This document shows, piece after piece, positions 14,977 through 24,642 of a stretch of 64,000 bases of DNA; the first letter of the stretch is position 1; each line of letters begins with the position of its first letter. A model generated the notes under the pieces. That model was given only the letters and a program-made list of their open reading frames with translations, made no database searches and had not been told where the DNA came from. The stretch covers positions 81,531 through 145,530 of the forward strand of contig SUGL01000015.1 in assembly GCA_004963905.1 (NCBI GenBank), given 5' to 3'. The stretch is from Mesorhizobium sp. (GTDB lineage: Bacteria; Pseudomonadota; Alphaproteobacteria; Rhizobiales; Rhizobiaceae). Both the position numbers and the translations under genes were made by a program.

Positions 14977-15990
14977 CTACACTTCGAAATTCATCATCTT
15001 GCGCATCACCACGATGCCGATCGACATCCAGACGCCGGAACAGCCGAGGATCAGATTGCCGACACTGGTCGTGAACAGCGGCATGATGTAGTTCGGGCTC
15101 GAAAGATAGACGAGAAAGGCGACGACGAACGGCAAGGCGCCGATGATGACGGCGGACGCTTTCGCTTCCATCGACAGCGCCTGCACCTTGGCCTTCATCT
15201 TCTTGCGGTCGCGCAGCACGCGCGAAAGGTTGCCCAGCGCCTCGGAGAGATTGCCGCCGGCCTGCGACTGGATCTGGATGACGATGCCGAAGAAGCCGGC
15301 CTCGGTGCATGGCATGGTCTCGGACATGCGCAGCGTGGCATCCGGGATCGACAGACCCATCTGCTGGGAATCGACGATACGGCGGAACTCGGAGCGGACC
15401 GGCTCCGGAGATTCGTTGGCGATCAGGCGGATCGCATCGTTCAGCGGCAGACCGGATTTCACCGCGCGCACGATGATGTCGAGTGCGTTCGGGAATTCCT
15501 CCAGGAAAGCCTTCACCCGGCGCGTGCGGCGAAACGAGACGAACCAGCGCGGCAGGCCGAGGGCCCCGGCCAAGAGCGCTCCGGGCAGGACGAGCAACGG
15601 CGCACCGGCGAGATAGGCAAGGAAGGTCAGCGCGATGCCGCAGATCACCGAGTACATGTAGAAGCGCTCGATCGAAACCGTCATGCCGGCCTGGCGGATC
15701 TGGGCCTTCAGCGGCGGCTTCTTGACGTTGCGGTCGTTGGTTTTCTGCTTCTCGTCGAGCTGCTTGAGCGAATCCTGAAGGGTCTTGCGCCGCCTGACCG
15801 CTTCCGCGGCCCGGTCGCGCGAAGCCTTCACCACCGATCGGTCGGTCTCTGCCGTCTTGATTGTTTCAAGCCGCTTGCCGGCCTGCTTTTCGTTGTCGAT
15901 GCGCGTGAACAGGAAAGCATAGGCCATCGCGCCGGCGCTGAGGCCGGCCAGCACGACGAAAGCCAGAACCGTGGTGTCAATTCCGAACAT
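14977..15990 (-). CDS. tadB: Tad pilus inner-membrane protein TadB
   Basis: A 337-aa type II secretion F-domain protein, partner of TadC. An N-terminal membrane segment (about residues 6-26) is followed by a charged stretch (about 35-85), a pair of hydrophobic segments (about 105-155), the F domain (about 170-290) and a C-terminal membrane region. It is placed between cpaF and tadC as in other Tad loci. A RIME-like repeat at 16020-16123 separates it from cpaF, so its transcription may depend on reading through that element. Confidence 0.9.
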   Translation of the reverse strand: MFGIDTTVLAFVVLAGLSAGAMAYAFLFTRIDNEKQAGKRLETIKTAETDRSVVKASRDRAAEAVRRRKTLQDSLKQLDEKQKTNDRNVKKPPLKAQIRQAGMTVSIERFYMYSVICGIALTFLAYLAGAPLLVLPGALLAGALGLPRWFVSFRRTRRVKAFLEEFPNALDIIVRAVKSGLPLNDAIRLIANESPEPVRSEFRRIVDSQQMGLSIPDATLRMSETMPCTEAGFFGIVIQIQSQAGGNLSEALGNLSRVLRDRKKMKAKVQALSMEAKASAVIIGALPFVVAFLVYLSSPNYIMPLFTTSVGNLILGCSGVWMSIGIVVMRKMMNFEV

Positions 15991-16019
15991 CGACCTGGGC
16001 CCCTACGCCTCCAGATGCA

Positions 16020-16123
16020 CTAGAGCGGTTCAGCTTTCGCAGAATCGCTGATCCGCTCTAAGTATTTGTTTTTACGCAATTCCGGACGGAAAGCCGCTAC
16101 GCACTTTTCCCGGAATTGCTCTA
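16020..16123. repeat. RIME-like element, type A
   Basis: The left half carries an inverted repeat (agagcggttcag ... ctgatccgctct). The right half carries acgcaattccgga...cccggaattgctct, itself an inverted repeat. Related copies lie at 34905-34996, 45087-45146, 50338-50393 and, in part, 33500-33552. The right edge supplies the TAG stop codon of cpaF, showing that the element sits hard against the gene. Confidence 0.8.
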
Positions 16124-17620
16124 GTCAGCACGTTTCTCCATGGCCTCGAGCGCATTGGCGAGACGCTGCTCCTCGCCGTAGTAGCGGGCACGATCCCAGA
16201 AATGCGGCCGGCCGATGCCGGTGGAGACATGTTCGCCGATCAGGCGGCCGTTCGAGTCTTCGCCCTTGATGTTGTAGAGGACGAGATCCTGGGTGATGAT
16301 GACGTCGCCTTCCATGCCGATCACCTCGGTGATGTGGGTGATGCGGCGCGAGCCGTCGCGCAGGCGAGCCGCCTGGATGATGACGTCGACCGAGCCGACG
16401 ACGATCTCGCGCACCGTTCTCTGCGGAAGCGAATAGCCGCCCATGGCGATCATAGATTCAATACGGTTCAGGCATTCGCGCGGACTGTTGGAGTGGATGG
16501 TTCCCATCGAGCCGTCATGGCCGGTGTTCATCGCCTGCAGCAGGTCGAACACTTCCGGCCCGCGCACCTCGCCGACGATGATCCGTTCGGGCCGCATGCG
16601 CAGGCAGTTCTTGACGAGGTCGCGCATGGTCACCTCGCCCTCGCCTTCGAGATTGGGCGGCCTGGTTTCGAGACGAACCACGTGCGGCTGCTGCAGCTGC
16701 AGCTCGGCCGAGTCCTCGCAGGTGATGACCCGCTCCTCGCGATCGATGTAGTTGGTCAGGCAGTTGAGCAGCGTCGTCTTGCCCGAGCCGGTGCCGCCCG
16801 AGATGACGACATTGCAACGGACGCGGCCGATGATCTTGAGGATCTCGGCGCCTTGCGGCGAGATGGCGCCGAACTTGACCAACTGGTCGAGCGTCAGTTT
16901 GTCCTTCTTGAACTTGCGGATGGTGAGCGCGGTGCCGTCGAGGGAGAGCGGCGGCGCGATCACGTTCACGCGCGAGCCGTCGGGAAGGCGCGCGTCGCAG
17001 ATCGGGCTCGATTCGTCGACGCGGCGGCCGACCTGACTGACGATGCGCTGGCAGATGTTGAGCAGCTGCTGGTTGTCGCGGAAGCGGATGCTGGTCGGTT
17101 CGACCTTGCCGTTGACCTCGATGTAGACGTTCTTGGAGCCGTTGACCATGATGTCGGCGATGTCGTCGCGGGCGAGCAGCGGCTCCAGCGGTCCATAGCC
17201 GAGCACGTCGTTGCAGATGTCCTCGAGCAGCTCTTCCTGCTCGGAGATCGACATCACGAAATTCTTGATCGCGATGATGTCGTTGACGATGTCGCGGATT
17301 TCCTCGCGCGCGCTTTCCGGATCGAGCTTAGCGAGCTGCGACAGGTCGATCGTGTCGATGAGCGCGGAAAACACCTGGCTCTTAGTGTCGTAGTAGGTTT
17401 CGCTGCGCTCGCGCTGGACCCTTCTCGGCGGCTCTGGCGCCATCGGCGGCGCCTCCACCGGACGGCGGGCGGGCGTCGGGGCAGGCATGCCGGGCGCCGA
17501 CGCGGCCGACCGATCGAGAGCCATCGTCCCGGTCGGACCGGGAGCGGCGGGGGGAGGTGCTGGCGGACGGAATTCGGGAGCTGCCCGGCTGCCGTCGTCT
17601 GTGCCTCGTTTACCAAACAT
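16121..17620 (-). CDS. cpaF: Tad pilus assembly ATPase CpaF/TadA
   Basis: A 499-aa type II/IV secretion ATPase. An N-terminal Pro- and Ala-rich linker covers about residues 15-66. The ATPase core follows, with Walker A GGTGSGKT at 275-282, and the conserved [16 protein letters not shown] segment comes later in the C-terminal domain. CpaF supplies the energy for pilin polymerisation at the TadB/TadC platform. The gene lies 30 bp downstream of cpaE and has a normal length for rhizobial CpaF. Its stop codon is formed by the flanking repeat. Confidence 0.93.
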   Translation of the reverse strand: MFGKRGTDDGSRAAPEFRPPAPPPAAPGPTGTMALDRSAASAPGMPAPTPARRPVEAPPMAPEPPRRVQRERSETYYDTKSQVFSALIDTIDLSQLAKLDPESAREEIRDIVNDIIAIKNFVMSISEQEELLEDICNDVLGYGPLEPLLARDDIADIMVNGSKNVYIEVNGKVEPTSIRFRDNQQLLNICQRIVSQVGRRVDESSPICDARLPDGSRVNVIAPPLSLDGTALTIRKFKKDKLTLDQLVKFGAISPQGAEILKIIGRVRCNVVISGGTGSGKTTLLNCLTNYIDREERVITCEDSAELQLQQPHVVRLETRPPNLEGEGEVTMRDLVKNCLRMRPERIIVGEVRGPEVFDLLQAMNTGHDGSMGTIHSNSPRECLNRIESMIAMGGYSLPQRTVREIVVGSVDVIIQAARLRDGSRRITHITEVIGMEGDVIITQDLVLYNIKGEDSNGRLIGEHVSTGIGRPHFWDRARYYGEEQRLANALEAMEKRAD

Positions 17621-17650
17621 GATCGACTACCCGATGCCGCTCTGCCAGCG

Positions 17651-18940
17651 TCACTTCTTGTTGCGCGAAAGCTTGCCGAGGATGGAGCCCAGGCCTGCCC
17701 TCTTCTTCGCCTTGATCTCGCTGCGCCCGGTCAGGACATGCGCGATTTCATTGATCGTGCCCACGACCGGACTCTTGGCGTCCATCTCGCCAAGCATGCG
17801 GCCGTTGTTGGCCGCGTTGCCGAACAGCAGCGGCTCGAAATTGATCACCGCCATAGGCGTGATGCCGAGCGGTTCGGAAAAATCCGATGCGGCGATCTCC
17901 GGCCGTTTCGGAACGCCTGCCTGGTTGATGATCAGCTTCGGCGGCGGGTCGTTCGGACGCAGCCGCTTCAGCATGTCCACCATATTCTTGGTGTTGCGAA
18001 GATTTGCCAGCTCGGGCGTGGCCGTGATGACGATCTCGTCGGCCTTGATCAGCGTGCTCTTCGTCCAACCGCTCCAGATATGAGGAACGTCGAGCACGAG
18101 CAAAGGCGCGCTGCGCTGCGCCGTTTCGATGACCTGGGAAAAGGCGTCCGGATCGAAATCGTAGACGCGCTCGAGCGTGGAGGGTGCCGCCAGCAGCGAC
18201 AAATGCTCGGCGCACTGCGCGAGCAGGCGGTCGAGATAGACCTCGTCGACGCGCTCGGGCGAAAACACCGCCTCGGCGATGCCCTGCGCGGGGTCCTGGT
18301 CGAAATTGATGTTGGCGGTGCCGAAGGCGAGGTCGAGATCGGCAACCACGACCTCCGATTTGAACAGCGACGATATCGCCCAGGCGACATTGTGGGCGAT
18401 CGTCGAGGAGCCGACGCCGCCCTTGGCGCCCATGAAGGCGATGGAGCGGCCGATCGGATCGGACTCGGGATCGACGAAGATCGACGACACGACGCTGACG
18501 ATGTCGGTCATCGAGACGGGCGCGATGACATATTCGGAAATGCCGGAGCGGATAAGCTCACGGTAGAGGCCGACATCGTTGTAATGGCCGATGACCACGA
18601 CCTTCGAGGAAGGATCGCAATACTCCGCGAGCTGAGTGAGCTGCTCGAGCAGCTGTTTCGGCTCGCTGCGCGATTCCAGCATGATCAGGTTGGGTGTCGG
18701 CGCCGACTGGTAGAATTCGATCGCGGTGGCGATGCCGCCCATATGGACCTTGAGATGGGCCTTGGCCATGCGGCGATCCTCGCCGGCACGCTCGATGGGA
18801 TTGGCGACACCGTCGGTCTCGCAGAAGGCCTGGATCGAAATGCGCGGCACCGGGCGCAGCGCCTGCATGGCGGCGATGTCCTGTTGCGAGAGGTCGCCGG
18901 TATCCGAGGGCGTGTCGTAGGCAAGATTGCTCATCGTCAT
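17651..18940 (-). CDS. cpaE: Tad pilus localisation protein CpaE/TadZ
   Basis: A 429-aa protein with an N-terminal receiver-like domain (about residues 55-155) and a C-terminal MinD/ParA-type ATPase domain starting with the deviant Walker A GAKGGVGSST at 171-180. TadZ proteins mark the pole or focus at which the Tad machine assembles. The receiver-like part lacks an obvious full phosphorylation triad, as expected for this family. It lies between cpaD and cpaF. The first Met or the Met at residue 3 could be the start. Confidence 0.9.
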   Translation of the reverse strand: MTMSNLAYDTPSDTGDLSQQDIAAMQALRPVPRISIQAFCETDGVANPIERAGEDRRMAKAHLKVHMGGIATAIEFYQSAPTPNLIMLESRSEPKQLLEQLTQLAEYCDPSSKVVVIGHYNDVGLYRELIRSGISEYVIAPVSMTDIVSVVSSIFVDPESDPIGRSIAFMGAKGGVGSSTIAHNVAWAISSLFKSEVVVADLDLAFGTANINFDQDPAQGIAEAVFSPERVDEVYLDRLLAQCAEHLSLLAAPSTLERVYDFDPDAFSQVIETAQRSAPLLVLDVPHIWSGWTKSTLIKADEIVITATPELANLRNTKNMVDMLKRLRPNDPPPKLIINQAGVPKRPEIAASDFSEPLGITPMAVINFEPLLFGNAANNGRMLGEMDAKSPVVGTINEIAHVLTGRSEIKAKKRAGLGSILGKLSRNKK

Positions 18941-18964
18941 GCTCTTTCCGCCATCCGGCGCGGC

Positions 18965-19720
18965 TCAGTACGTCACTTCCGAATTGCCGAGGAACTCGTC
19001 CGAAATGCCTCTGGCACGATAGATATCGATCACCTTGCTGCGATTTTCGGCGTCGATGTCGGACTGCTTGCGCGGCCCCAGCAGATCGTTGGGATTGGCC
19101 ATCTGGGCGGCAAGGTTGTTCTGATAGGAGCAGCCGAAATCAGCGTAATGCTTGTTCTCCGACGTTTCCGTGAGGTCGTTCGGCCAACGCCCGCATTTGT
19201 CGGTCTGGGCTTGCACGGCGACGAAGGCGACGCGGACAGGCGCCGAGGCTTCAGGCACGGCGGACTGGTAAGACGTCATGACGATCCGGTTACGCTTCAC
19301 CCCGGCAGCCATGGCAAGCCGGGCAAAGTCGCGGCTGGCAGCCTGGGCGGCAAGCTGGTTGGCAGATCCAACCGGAACCGCAATCGTCAGTGCCGGGGCG
19401 GCGCTCCTGTCGTAGCCGTCGAGGAAGCCGAGCAGCGCGTCGCGTTGCGAACCGGTCATGCCGCGATCGCCGGCGCCGACCGGAAGGTCGATCTTCTGGT
19501 TCTTCTCGGCGATGACGATCGGATGATTGGTGCGGTAGTCGTCGGGAATGGAGCCCACCGTAATGCTGTCGCGATGGAAGTTGGCGCATCCGGCGAGCGA
19601 TGCCGCAAGGGCGATCGCCAGGACAGGGGCCGCTCGACGGAAACGTCCGCGGCCAGATGTTGCCGCCGCGATCGTCATGGCCTTCGATGCTGACTGAGAC
19701 ATGTCCGCTTTCCCGCTCAT
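18965..19720 (-). CDS. cpaD: Tad pilus assembly lipoprotein CpaD
   Basis: A 251-aa lipoprotein. After a basic N-terminal stretch, a hydrophobic segment leads to a lipobox with Cys45 (SLAGCAN). CpaD is the outer-membrane lipoprotein partner of the CpaC secretin. Its start overlaps the cpaC stop by four bases, indicating coupled translation. The N-terminal extension before the lipobox is long; an internal Met at residue 7 or 15 would give a more usual signal length. Confidence 0.88.
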   Translation of the reverse strand: MSGKADMSQSASKAMTIAAATSGRGRFRRAAPVLAIALAASLAGCANFHRDSITVGSIPDDYRTNHPIVIAEKNQKIDLPVGAGDRGMTGSQRDALLGFLDGYDRSAAPALTIAVPVGSANQLAAQAASRDFARLAMAAGVKRNRIVMTSYQSAVPEASAPVRVAFVAVQAQTDKCGRWPNDLTETSENKHYADFGCSYQNNLAAQMANPNDLLGPRKQSDIDAENRSKVIDIYRARGISDEFLGNSEVTY

Positions 19721-21234
19721 TTGTAGATGAAACCGACGACGCCGTGGTAACGGCCGGCCGGCCTGTCGGTCTGCATGGTGCCGTAGACGCGATTGACACG
19801 GCCGAGGAACATGCCGGCGCCGTCGCTCGGCGGGCTGAAATTGTCATCCGGCTTGGCAAGGTCGTTGCGCGCCACCGGCTTCACCAGATACGGCGTGATG
19901 ATGACGACGAGCTCGCTCTCGTTGCGCACGAAGTCGCGGCTGCGGAAGAGCGCGCCGAGCACAGGGATCTTGGTGAGCCCCGGCAGTCCGTTGACGGCCT
20001 GTCTCACATCATCGCGCACGAGGCCGGCTATCATCATCGATCCGCCGGAGGGAAGTTCGACCGTGGTGTCGGCCAGACGCTTCCGGAGCGAGAGGGCGTT
20101 CATCCCCTGCTGCTTCACACCGGCCGAGAAAGACGCCGAGCCTTCCGTCGTCGGCTCCGAAACCGAGGTCCTGACCTTCAAGCTGATACGTCCGGGCGAC
20201 AGGACCACGGGCTGGAATTCGAGGCCGATGCCATACTCGATCTGCCTCAGGCCGTAGGTGATGTTGCCGTTGCTGTCCGGCTGCGTCTGGCTGTTCACCA
20301 TGTTGTACTGGCCGCCGACCTTGAAGGTTGCTTTCTCACCCGACACGGCGGTCAGGGTCGGCTCGGCGAGTGTTTTCATGACGCCGGATTGCTCCATGGC
20401 GTTAATGTAGCCTTGCAAGGTGGAGGTGCCGAAGTTGACGCCGGAATGCGAAAGCGATTTGCCGAGGCCGGTGAAATTGTCACTGACCGCGCCCCAGGTT
20501 ATGCCGTCGCTGCCGCCGCTGCCGATCATGTTGACGCCAAGCTGCTTCATCACCGAGCGGCTGACTTCGGCCACCGTCACCTTCAGCGTGACCTGGTCGT
20601 CGCCGATGATCTGCAGCAGATTGACGATCTTGGAGACGCGACGCTCGGCGTCGGGATTGTTGATGTCGACGCCGCCATTGGCCGATCCGCCGGCGGCCGT
20701 CTGCGAATATTGGCCGGTCGTGGCTTCACCGCCCGAGACGAAGATGGTCGCCAGGTCGACGGCGCGCTTGGCATCGAGCGGCGTGTCCACCGTACCGGTG
20801 AGGATCACGTTGTCGTTCAGCAGCTCGACCTTGATCTCCGATGTCGGCAGGAAGCGCTTGAGATAGTCTTCCAGTCCGGCGACGTCGCGCTCGACCGCCA
20901 GGTCGAGGCTGGCGATCTGCTCGCCGTTGGGGCCGAAGACGAAGATGTTGGTCTCGCCGACCGCCTTGCCGAACAGATAGATGCGGCGCGCCGTGCGCGT
21001 CACCGCGTCGGCGACCGCGGGATTGGCGACGAGGATGTCGTAGGCGTCGTTCGGCAGATCGATGACCACCGACTTGTTGAGACCGAGCTTGACGCGCTGC
21101 GTGGCGACCGAGGCCGTCACGCCCGCCGACCTGTTCGCGGCCTTGGCCTCGACGAGGCCTGGCGCATTGGTGCCGAGCAGGAACAGGCCGATTGCCGCTG
21201 CCGCCATGACGGGCAGTTTGCCGTTTAGCCTCAT
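19717..21234 (-). CDS. cpaC: Tad pilus secretin CpaC/RcpA
   Basis: A 505-aa outer-membrane secretin with a cleavable signal peptide (about residues 1-30). An N-terminal pilus-assembly domain (about 40-115) is followed by a BON-like region and the C-terminal secretin domain (about 250-450). It forms the gated pore through which the Flp pilus leaves the cell. Overlap with cpaB upstream and cpaD downstream, four bases each, shows tight coupling. A second protein carrying only the N-terminal secretin-associated domain is encoded at 23450-23872. Confidence 0.92.
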   Translation of the reverse strand: MRLNGKLPVMAAAAIGLFLLGTNAPGLVEAKAANRSAGVTASVATQRVKLGLNKSVVIDLPNDAYDILVANPAVADAVTRTARRIYLFGKAVGETNIFVFGPNGEQIASLDLAVERDVAGLEDYLKRFLPTSEIKVELLNDNVILTGTVDTPLDAKRAVDLATIFVSGGEATTGQYSQTAAGGSANGGVDINNPDAERRVSKIVNLLQIIGDDQVTLKVTVAEVSRSVMKQLGVNMIGSGGSDGITWGAVSDNFTGLGKSLSHSGVNFGTSTLQGYINAMEQSGVMKTLAEPTLTAVSGEKATFKVGGQYNMVNSQTQPDSNGNITYGLRQIEYGIGLEFQPVVLSPGRISLKVRTSVSEPTTEGSASFSAGVKQQGMNALSLRKRLADTTVELPSGGSMMIAGLVRDDVRQAVNGLPGLTKIPVLGALFRSRDFVRNESELVVIITPYLVKPVARNDLAKPDDNFSPPSDGAGMFLGRVNRVYGTMQTDRPAGRYHGVVGFIYK

Positions 21235-22043
21235 TTCCTTGCTCCCACTTCGGAAACTTCGCCCGACTTGATCAGCCGTACCGTGCCGCGCCGACCGTTG
21301 CCGTTCACCAGGTAGTCGGCCTCGCCCAGGTTCTTCTCATTCGTGTCCACGATCGGACGCAGCGCCAATGTCAGGCGGTCCGCCATCTGCTGCGCCACCG
21401 TGATGATCTCCGCCTGCTGCGGCGTCAGTTCCAGCGTCGCGGTCTGGCCGACCCTGGTCTTCTTGCCTTCTTCGTCCTCCTGGATGGTCTGGTCGATGGC
21501 CAGGACGCGGATGTTCTTGAGGATGGTCTCGGTGTTGAAGCCGCTGCCGCCGTTACCGGTGTCGGCGCGCCGGGTCATGATGACGTCGACGAAATCATTG
21601 GGCAGGATGAAGCCACCCGCCGACGTGTCGGCCGATATGGCGGTCGCGACGGCGCGCATGCCGGACGGCAGGATCGACGACATGAAGCTCTGCCCTTCGC
21701 CGACCAGCTTGGAGCGCCGCAACGGCTCGCCGGTATACATGGCCACGCGCGCCACCGAGCCCTTGAGCTTTTCGGCCGCGTCAGGTTCGGCGGCACGGGT
21801 GATGAAATTGGCGTTGACGCCGCTGGCCGGCCACTGCTCCCAGTTGATGTTGTCGCCGAGCTGGCTGCCCATCGCGACATCGCCGGAAAGCACCAAGACG
21901 TCCTGCAGCGCGATCGCCGGTTGCTTGGGAGCGTCGACAACGACCCGAGGCGGCGGCGCCACCACCATGTTCTTTGCGACATAACCCGCGCCGCCCGCCG
22001 CGGCCACTGCCACGCCTAGAATAATCAGTCGGGATGCTGGCAT
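21231..22043 (-). CDS. cpaB: Tad pilus assembly protein CpaB/RcpC
   Basis: A 270-aa protein with an N-terminal membrane anchor (about residues 5-25) and a SAF-type domain (about 45-110) followed by a periplasmic region, as in the CpaB/RcpC family that assists the secretin. It is the first gene of a tightly overlapping cpaB-cpaC-cpaD set. The 188 bp between it and cpaA is AT-rich around 22110-22170 and may hold a separate promoter, though I cannot identify clear -35 and -10 elements. Confidence 0.9.
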   Translation of the reverse strand: MPASRLIILGVAVAAAGGAGYVAKNMVVAPPPRVVVDAPKQPAIALQDVLVLSGDVAMGSQLGDNINWEQWPASGVNANFITRAAEPDAAEKLKGSVARVAMYTGEPLRRSKLVGEGQSFMSSILPSGMRAVATAISADTSAGGFILPNDFVDVIMTRRADTGNGGSGFNTETILKNIRVLAIDQTIQEDEEGKKTRVGQTATLELTPQQAEIITVAQQMADRLTLALRPIVDTNEKNLGEADYLVNGNGRRGTVRLIKSGEVSEVGARK

Positions 22044-22231
22044 TCGTCCGAACCCTTCGCCTCAAGGCAAACCACCTAGCCAGGCCGGACTTTGCAGCCG
22101 CAATCGTCAAAACAAGGTTAATGCAATGCTTACGATCGTGATTAATTTAAGGTTTACTCAAATTAGACGGAACCGCTTGCCGTTAACGAAAAAGGCGGCC
22201 AAGCCGCCCCGAGAAGCCTGCTGCGAACCAG

Positions 22232-22750
22232 TTAGGCCGTGAGCCGGTCCAGCGCCCAGACCATCAGCGGAGAATCCGGGAAGGTGAGAAGCCCGCCGAG
22301 ACCAAGTGCCACGCCATAGGGAATGCCTGCGCGCTCGTCTGCGAAATGACGCAGGAAACGGTTATGGCCGGTGTAGGCCGCGAGCGGCGATTTCCGGTAA
22401 GCCAGAATGGCAATGGTCAGCAGGCCGCCGATCAACGTCGAGGTTACCAGGTAGCCGATGAGATTGATGTTGAGCCCCATCCATACCGCGGTCGCCGCCA
22501 GCAGCTTGGCGTCGCCGCCGCCCATGCCGCCGAGCGCGAACAAACCGAAAGTCACCGCCAGCACCAGGGCACCGGCCGCGAAATGCCCACCATAGGTTGC
22601 CCAGTCCATCCCGGTCAACGGAGCCACCAGAGCGAACGTCGCCAGGAGCAGCACAGGCACGCGGTTGGCGATCGTCATGGACAGCGTGTCGGAGATCGCC
22701 GCGAACAGCATGCAGAAAGGAAAGACGACGAAGATCGCGGCTTCAAGCAT
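22232..22750 (-). CDS. cpaA: Prepilin peptidase CpaA/TadV
   Basis: A 172-aa membrane-embedded aspartic peptidase of the type IV prepilin peptidase family, without the N-methylation domain. The two catalytic aspartates are visible as Asp21 and as Asp80 in GGGDAKL (the GxGD motif). It cleaves the short leader of the Flp pilin and the TadE-like pseudopilins. It lies directly downstream of flp, with a terminator in between. Confidence 0.9.
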   Translation of the reverse strand: MLEAAIFVVFPFCMLFAAISDTLSMTIANRVPVLLLATFALVAPLTGMDWATYGGHFAAGALVLAVTFGLFALGGMGGGDAKLLAATAVWMGLNINLIGYLVTSTLIGGLLTIAILAYRKSPLAAYTGHNRFLRHFADERAGIPYGVALGLGGLLTFPDSPLMVWALDRLTA

Positions 22751-22842
22751 GGACGACGGACCCGCACGAAAATCGACGCCAGCCTAGACTCGGCGAATTA
22801 ACGATTGATGAGACCGGACACTCAAATCGTCCGGCTGCATAG

Positions 22843-22871
22843 AAAAGGGCCGCCCAAGGGCGGCCCTTTTT
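22843..22871 (-). terminator. Intrinsic terminator between flp and cpaA
   Basis: The stem gggccgcc/ggcggccc has a four-base loop and is flanked by A and T runs on both sides, so it can work in either direction. Placed just after flp, it would let the major pilin be made in excess over the downstream assembly genes. Confidence 0.85.
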
Positions 22872-22917
22872 CCTTTCGAACCGCGCGATTTTATCAACCA
22901 CGCGACTTGCCAGCGTC

Positions 22918-23094
22918 TTAGTTGCCGGCGCCTTCAAGCTTGTTTGCAATGGCGATGAACTTGCTGTTCAGGGCACTGCCGAGCTGGCCGGCGCCGACCA
23001 TGATGGCGAGCGCGATGAGAGCGGCGATCAGACCGTATTCGATGGCGGTCGCGCCGGATTCGTCCTTCGCGAAACGTGCAATGAGGTTAGACAT
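22918..23094 (-). CDS. flp: Flp/Fap type IVb pilin (major Tad pilin)
   Basis: A 58-aa pilin precursor, read from ATG at 23094 to TAA at 22918. The short leader ends in Gly14 and is followed by ATAIEYG, so Glu and Tyr fall at mature positions 5 and 6, the signature of Flp pilins. A hydrophobic helix runs from about residue 15 to 38. The ribosome-binding site is taggag a few bases before the start. CpaA would cut after Gly14. The gene stands first in the minus-strand tad run and has its own terminator, as expected for the abundant structural subunit. Confidence 0.93.
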   Translation of the reverse strand: MSNLIARFAKDESGATAIEYGLIAALIALAIMVGAGQLGSALNSKFIAIANKLEGAGN

Positions 23095-23449
23095 TCGAGA
23101 GCTCCTACTCCACGTGTTACAGCACTTCCGTCAACTTCTCTTGCCGGTTGATCGGATGTTGCGAATTTAGGGAGAAGCCCTTTCAATCGGCTTAATAAAT
23201 ACCCTTACCGATTCCTTTCCTGGGGCGAACCCGTTGCTTGGTTAACCGTGACCTAAGCGTCGAAAGGCGGACCGACGGGAAGGAAAAGCGCGGAGATCCG
23301 GCCACGCGCTGCTTTGCTAAAACAGCATATGCTGCTGGCTCACGGCTCCCGAGTCGACCAATCCTTATCGCAGCCATGCAGCGTTTAACCGTCGGTTCAC
23401 CAATTTCGTTCATGTTCCGTTGAACAGTCTGCCGCTCCGGAGCGCCTCA
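23095..23449. promoter_or_regulatory. Divergent intergenic region between flp and the secretin-N gene
   Basis: A 355-bp gap between oppositely transcribed pilus genes, relatively AT-rich near 23165-23215. It must hold the promoters of flp and of the plus-strand pilus genes. A 12-bp perfect palindrome cagcatatgctg lies at 23323-23334 and could be an operator. I cannot assign clear -35 and -10 boxes. Confidence 0.45.
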
Positions 23450-23872
23450 ATGACCTTGTCGAGATCGCCATTTCCAGTCGTCGCGCTGCTGGCAGTTGCC
23501 GCTTTCGTCGTGCCGGCCAGGGCCGGCGCCGGCATCGAGGTCACCATGAACCAGGCAAAGATCGTCAAGTTGTCGCGCGCCGCCGATACGATCGTCATAG
23601 GCAATCCGGCAATCGCCGACGCTGCCGTGCAAGACGCCTCGACGGTCGTCCTCACCGGCAAGGGTTTCGGCGTCACCAATCTGGTCGTGCTCGACTCCGA
23701 TGGCAGCCCGATCATCGACGAGCAGGTGACGGTCGTCCGGCAAGCCGCGTCATCGGTGCGCATCTACAGGCGTGCCGAAGTCCAGACGATGTCCTGCACG
23801 CCCTATTGCGAAAGCTCGTACAAGAGCGAGGCTGAGAAAACGTCCGAGACCGAAATGAACGCCGGCCATTGA
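23450..23872 (+). CDS. Secreted pilus-assembly N-terminal-domain protein
   Basis: A 140-aa protein with a signal peptide ending near ARA-G and a single domain like the N-terminal part of the CpaC secretin (motifs NPAIADA and VLTGKGFGVTNL). It lacks the secretin pore. A short tail contains two close cysteines (SCTPYC). Proteins of this kind accompany rhizobial Tad loci and may assist the secretin or cap its periplasmic end; that role is inferred. The ATG at 23450 is preceded by cGGAGcg; an upstream TTG is possible. Confidence 0.75.
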   Translation: MTLSRSPFPVVALLAVAAFVVPARAGAGIEVTMNQAKIVKLSRAADTIVIGNPAIADAAVQDASTVVLTGKGFGVTNLVVLDSDGSPIIDEQVTVVRQAASSVRIYRRAEVQTMSCTPYCESSYKSEAEKTSETEMNAGH

Positions 23873-24011
23873 GGGCCGACGCCGGCAAGCGCCGCGACGT
23901 TAATGGCGGGTTAAAGGTCGTCCGTCGAATTTAACGCTCATCCAAACCGGGCCTCAATGGGTTTTTCGCTATGTTGCCGCCGGCATTGCAAGGGATCGGC
24001 AGGAACGGGAC

Positions 24012-24602
24012 ATGAGCAAGGATCCGACACCCGAGGGCGGCATGGACGGCAAGGCAAGGGCAAAGCCTCGCCATGGCTTCTTCAGCGACAGGCGCGGCAG
24101 CACAGTCATAGAGTTCGCGCTGCTTGCCATGCCGTTCGCCCTGCTGGTCTTCGCCATCCTCGAAAGCTGCATCTCGTTCGCCGGCCAGGAGGTGATGGCC
24201 AACATCACCGACGACGTCGCGCGCCAGCTCAGGACCGGGCAGCTCAAGAAGGCAAATGTGACCGAAGCCTCGATCAAGCAGCAGATCTGCGACGGGATGG
24301 CCATCATCGTCACCGGCAACTGTCTTGAACGCCTGCAGGTGGACCTGAAGGAATATCCAACCTTCGCCGACGCCGCCACGGCGAGCTTCAAGATCGTGAA
24401 CGGCCAGATCGTGCTGACGCAAGGCACGAATGCGACGACCTTCGGCGTTTCTCCCGGGCTGGCGGAAACGAAGAACATGCTGCGTGTTTTCTACAAATGG
24501 CCGGTCATGACCGATTTTCTGGCCAAGCAGATGGCCAATATAGACGGCGACACGCTGCATTTCGCGTCCGTGACCTGGCAGAACGAACCATTCGACAATT
24601 GA
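24012..24602 (+). CDS. tadE: TadE-like pseudopilin 1
   Basis: A 196-aa protein with a basic N-terminal tail, RRGS at 27-30, a conserved Glu34 and a hydrophobic helix to about residue 55. This is the TadE-family start found in pseudopilins of Tad systems, which CpaA processes. The remaining part is periplasmic. It is followed 40 bp later by a second TadE-like gene on the same strand, so the two probably form a minor-pilin pair. Confidence 0.82.
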   Translation: MSKDPTPEGGMDGKARAKPRHGFFSDRRGSTVIEFALLAMPFALLVFAILESCISFAGQEVMANITDDVARQLRTGQLKKANVTEASIKQQICDGMAIIVTGNCLERLQVDLKEYPTFADAATASFKIVNGQIVLTQGTNATTFGVSPGLAETKNMLRVFYKWPVMTDFLAKQMANIDGDTLHFASVTWQNEPFDN

Positions 24603-24642
24603 GACTGCTCGGCGGCTGAGACTGCGGCGGGTGGAGGTAAAA

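Noticed and set aside
16202-19693. Plus-strand open frame of 1163 codons opposite cpaF, cpaE and cpaD
   Set aside because: It is antisense to three well-recognised tad genes, rich in Asp, Arg, His and Ala as expected from high-GC shadow frames, and has no domain signature.
23323-23334. Palindrome cagcatatgctg as a defined operator
   Set aside because: A single 12-base palindrome without a second copy or a known regulator is not enough for a feature of its own.
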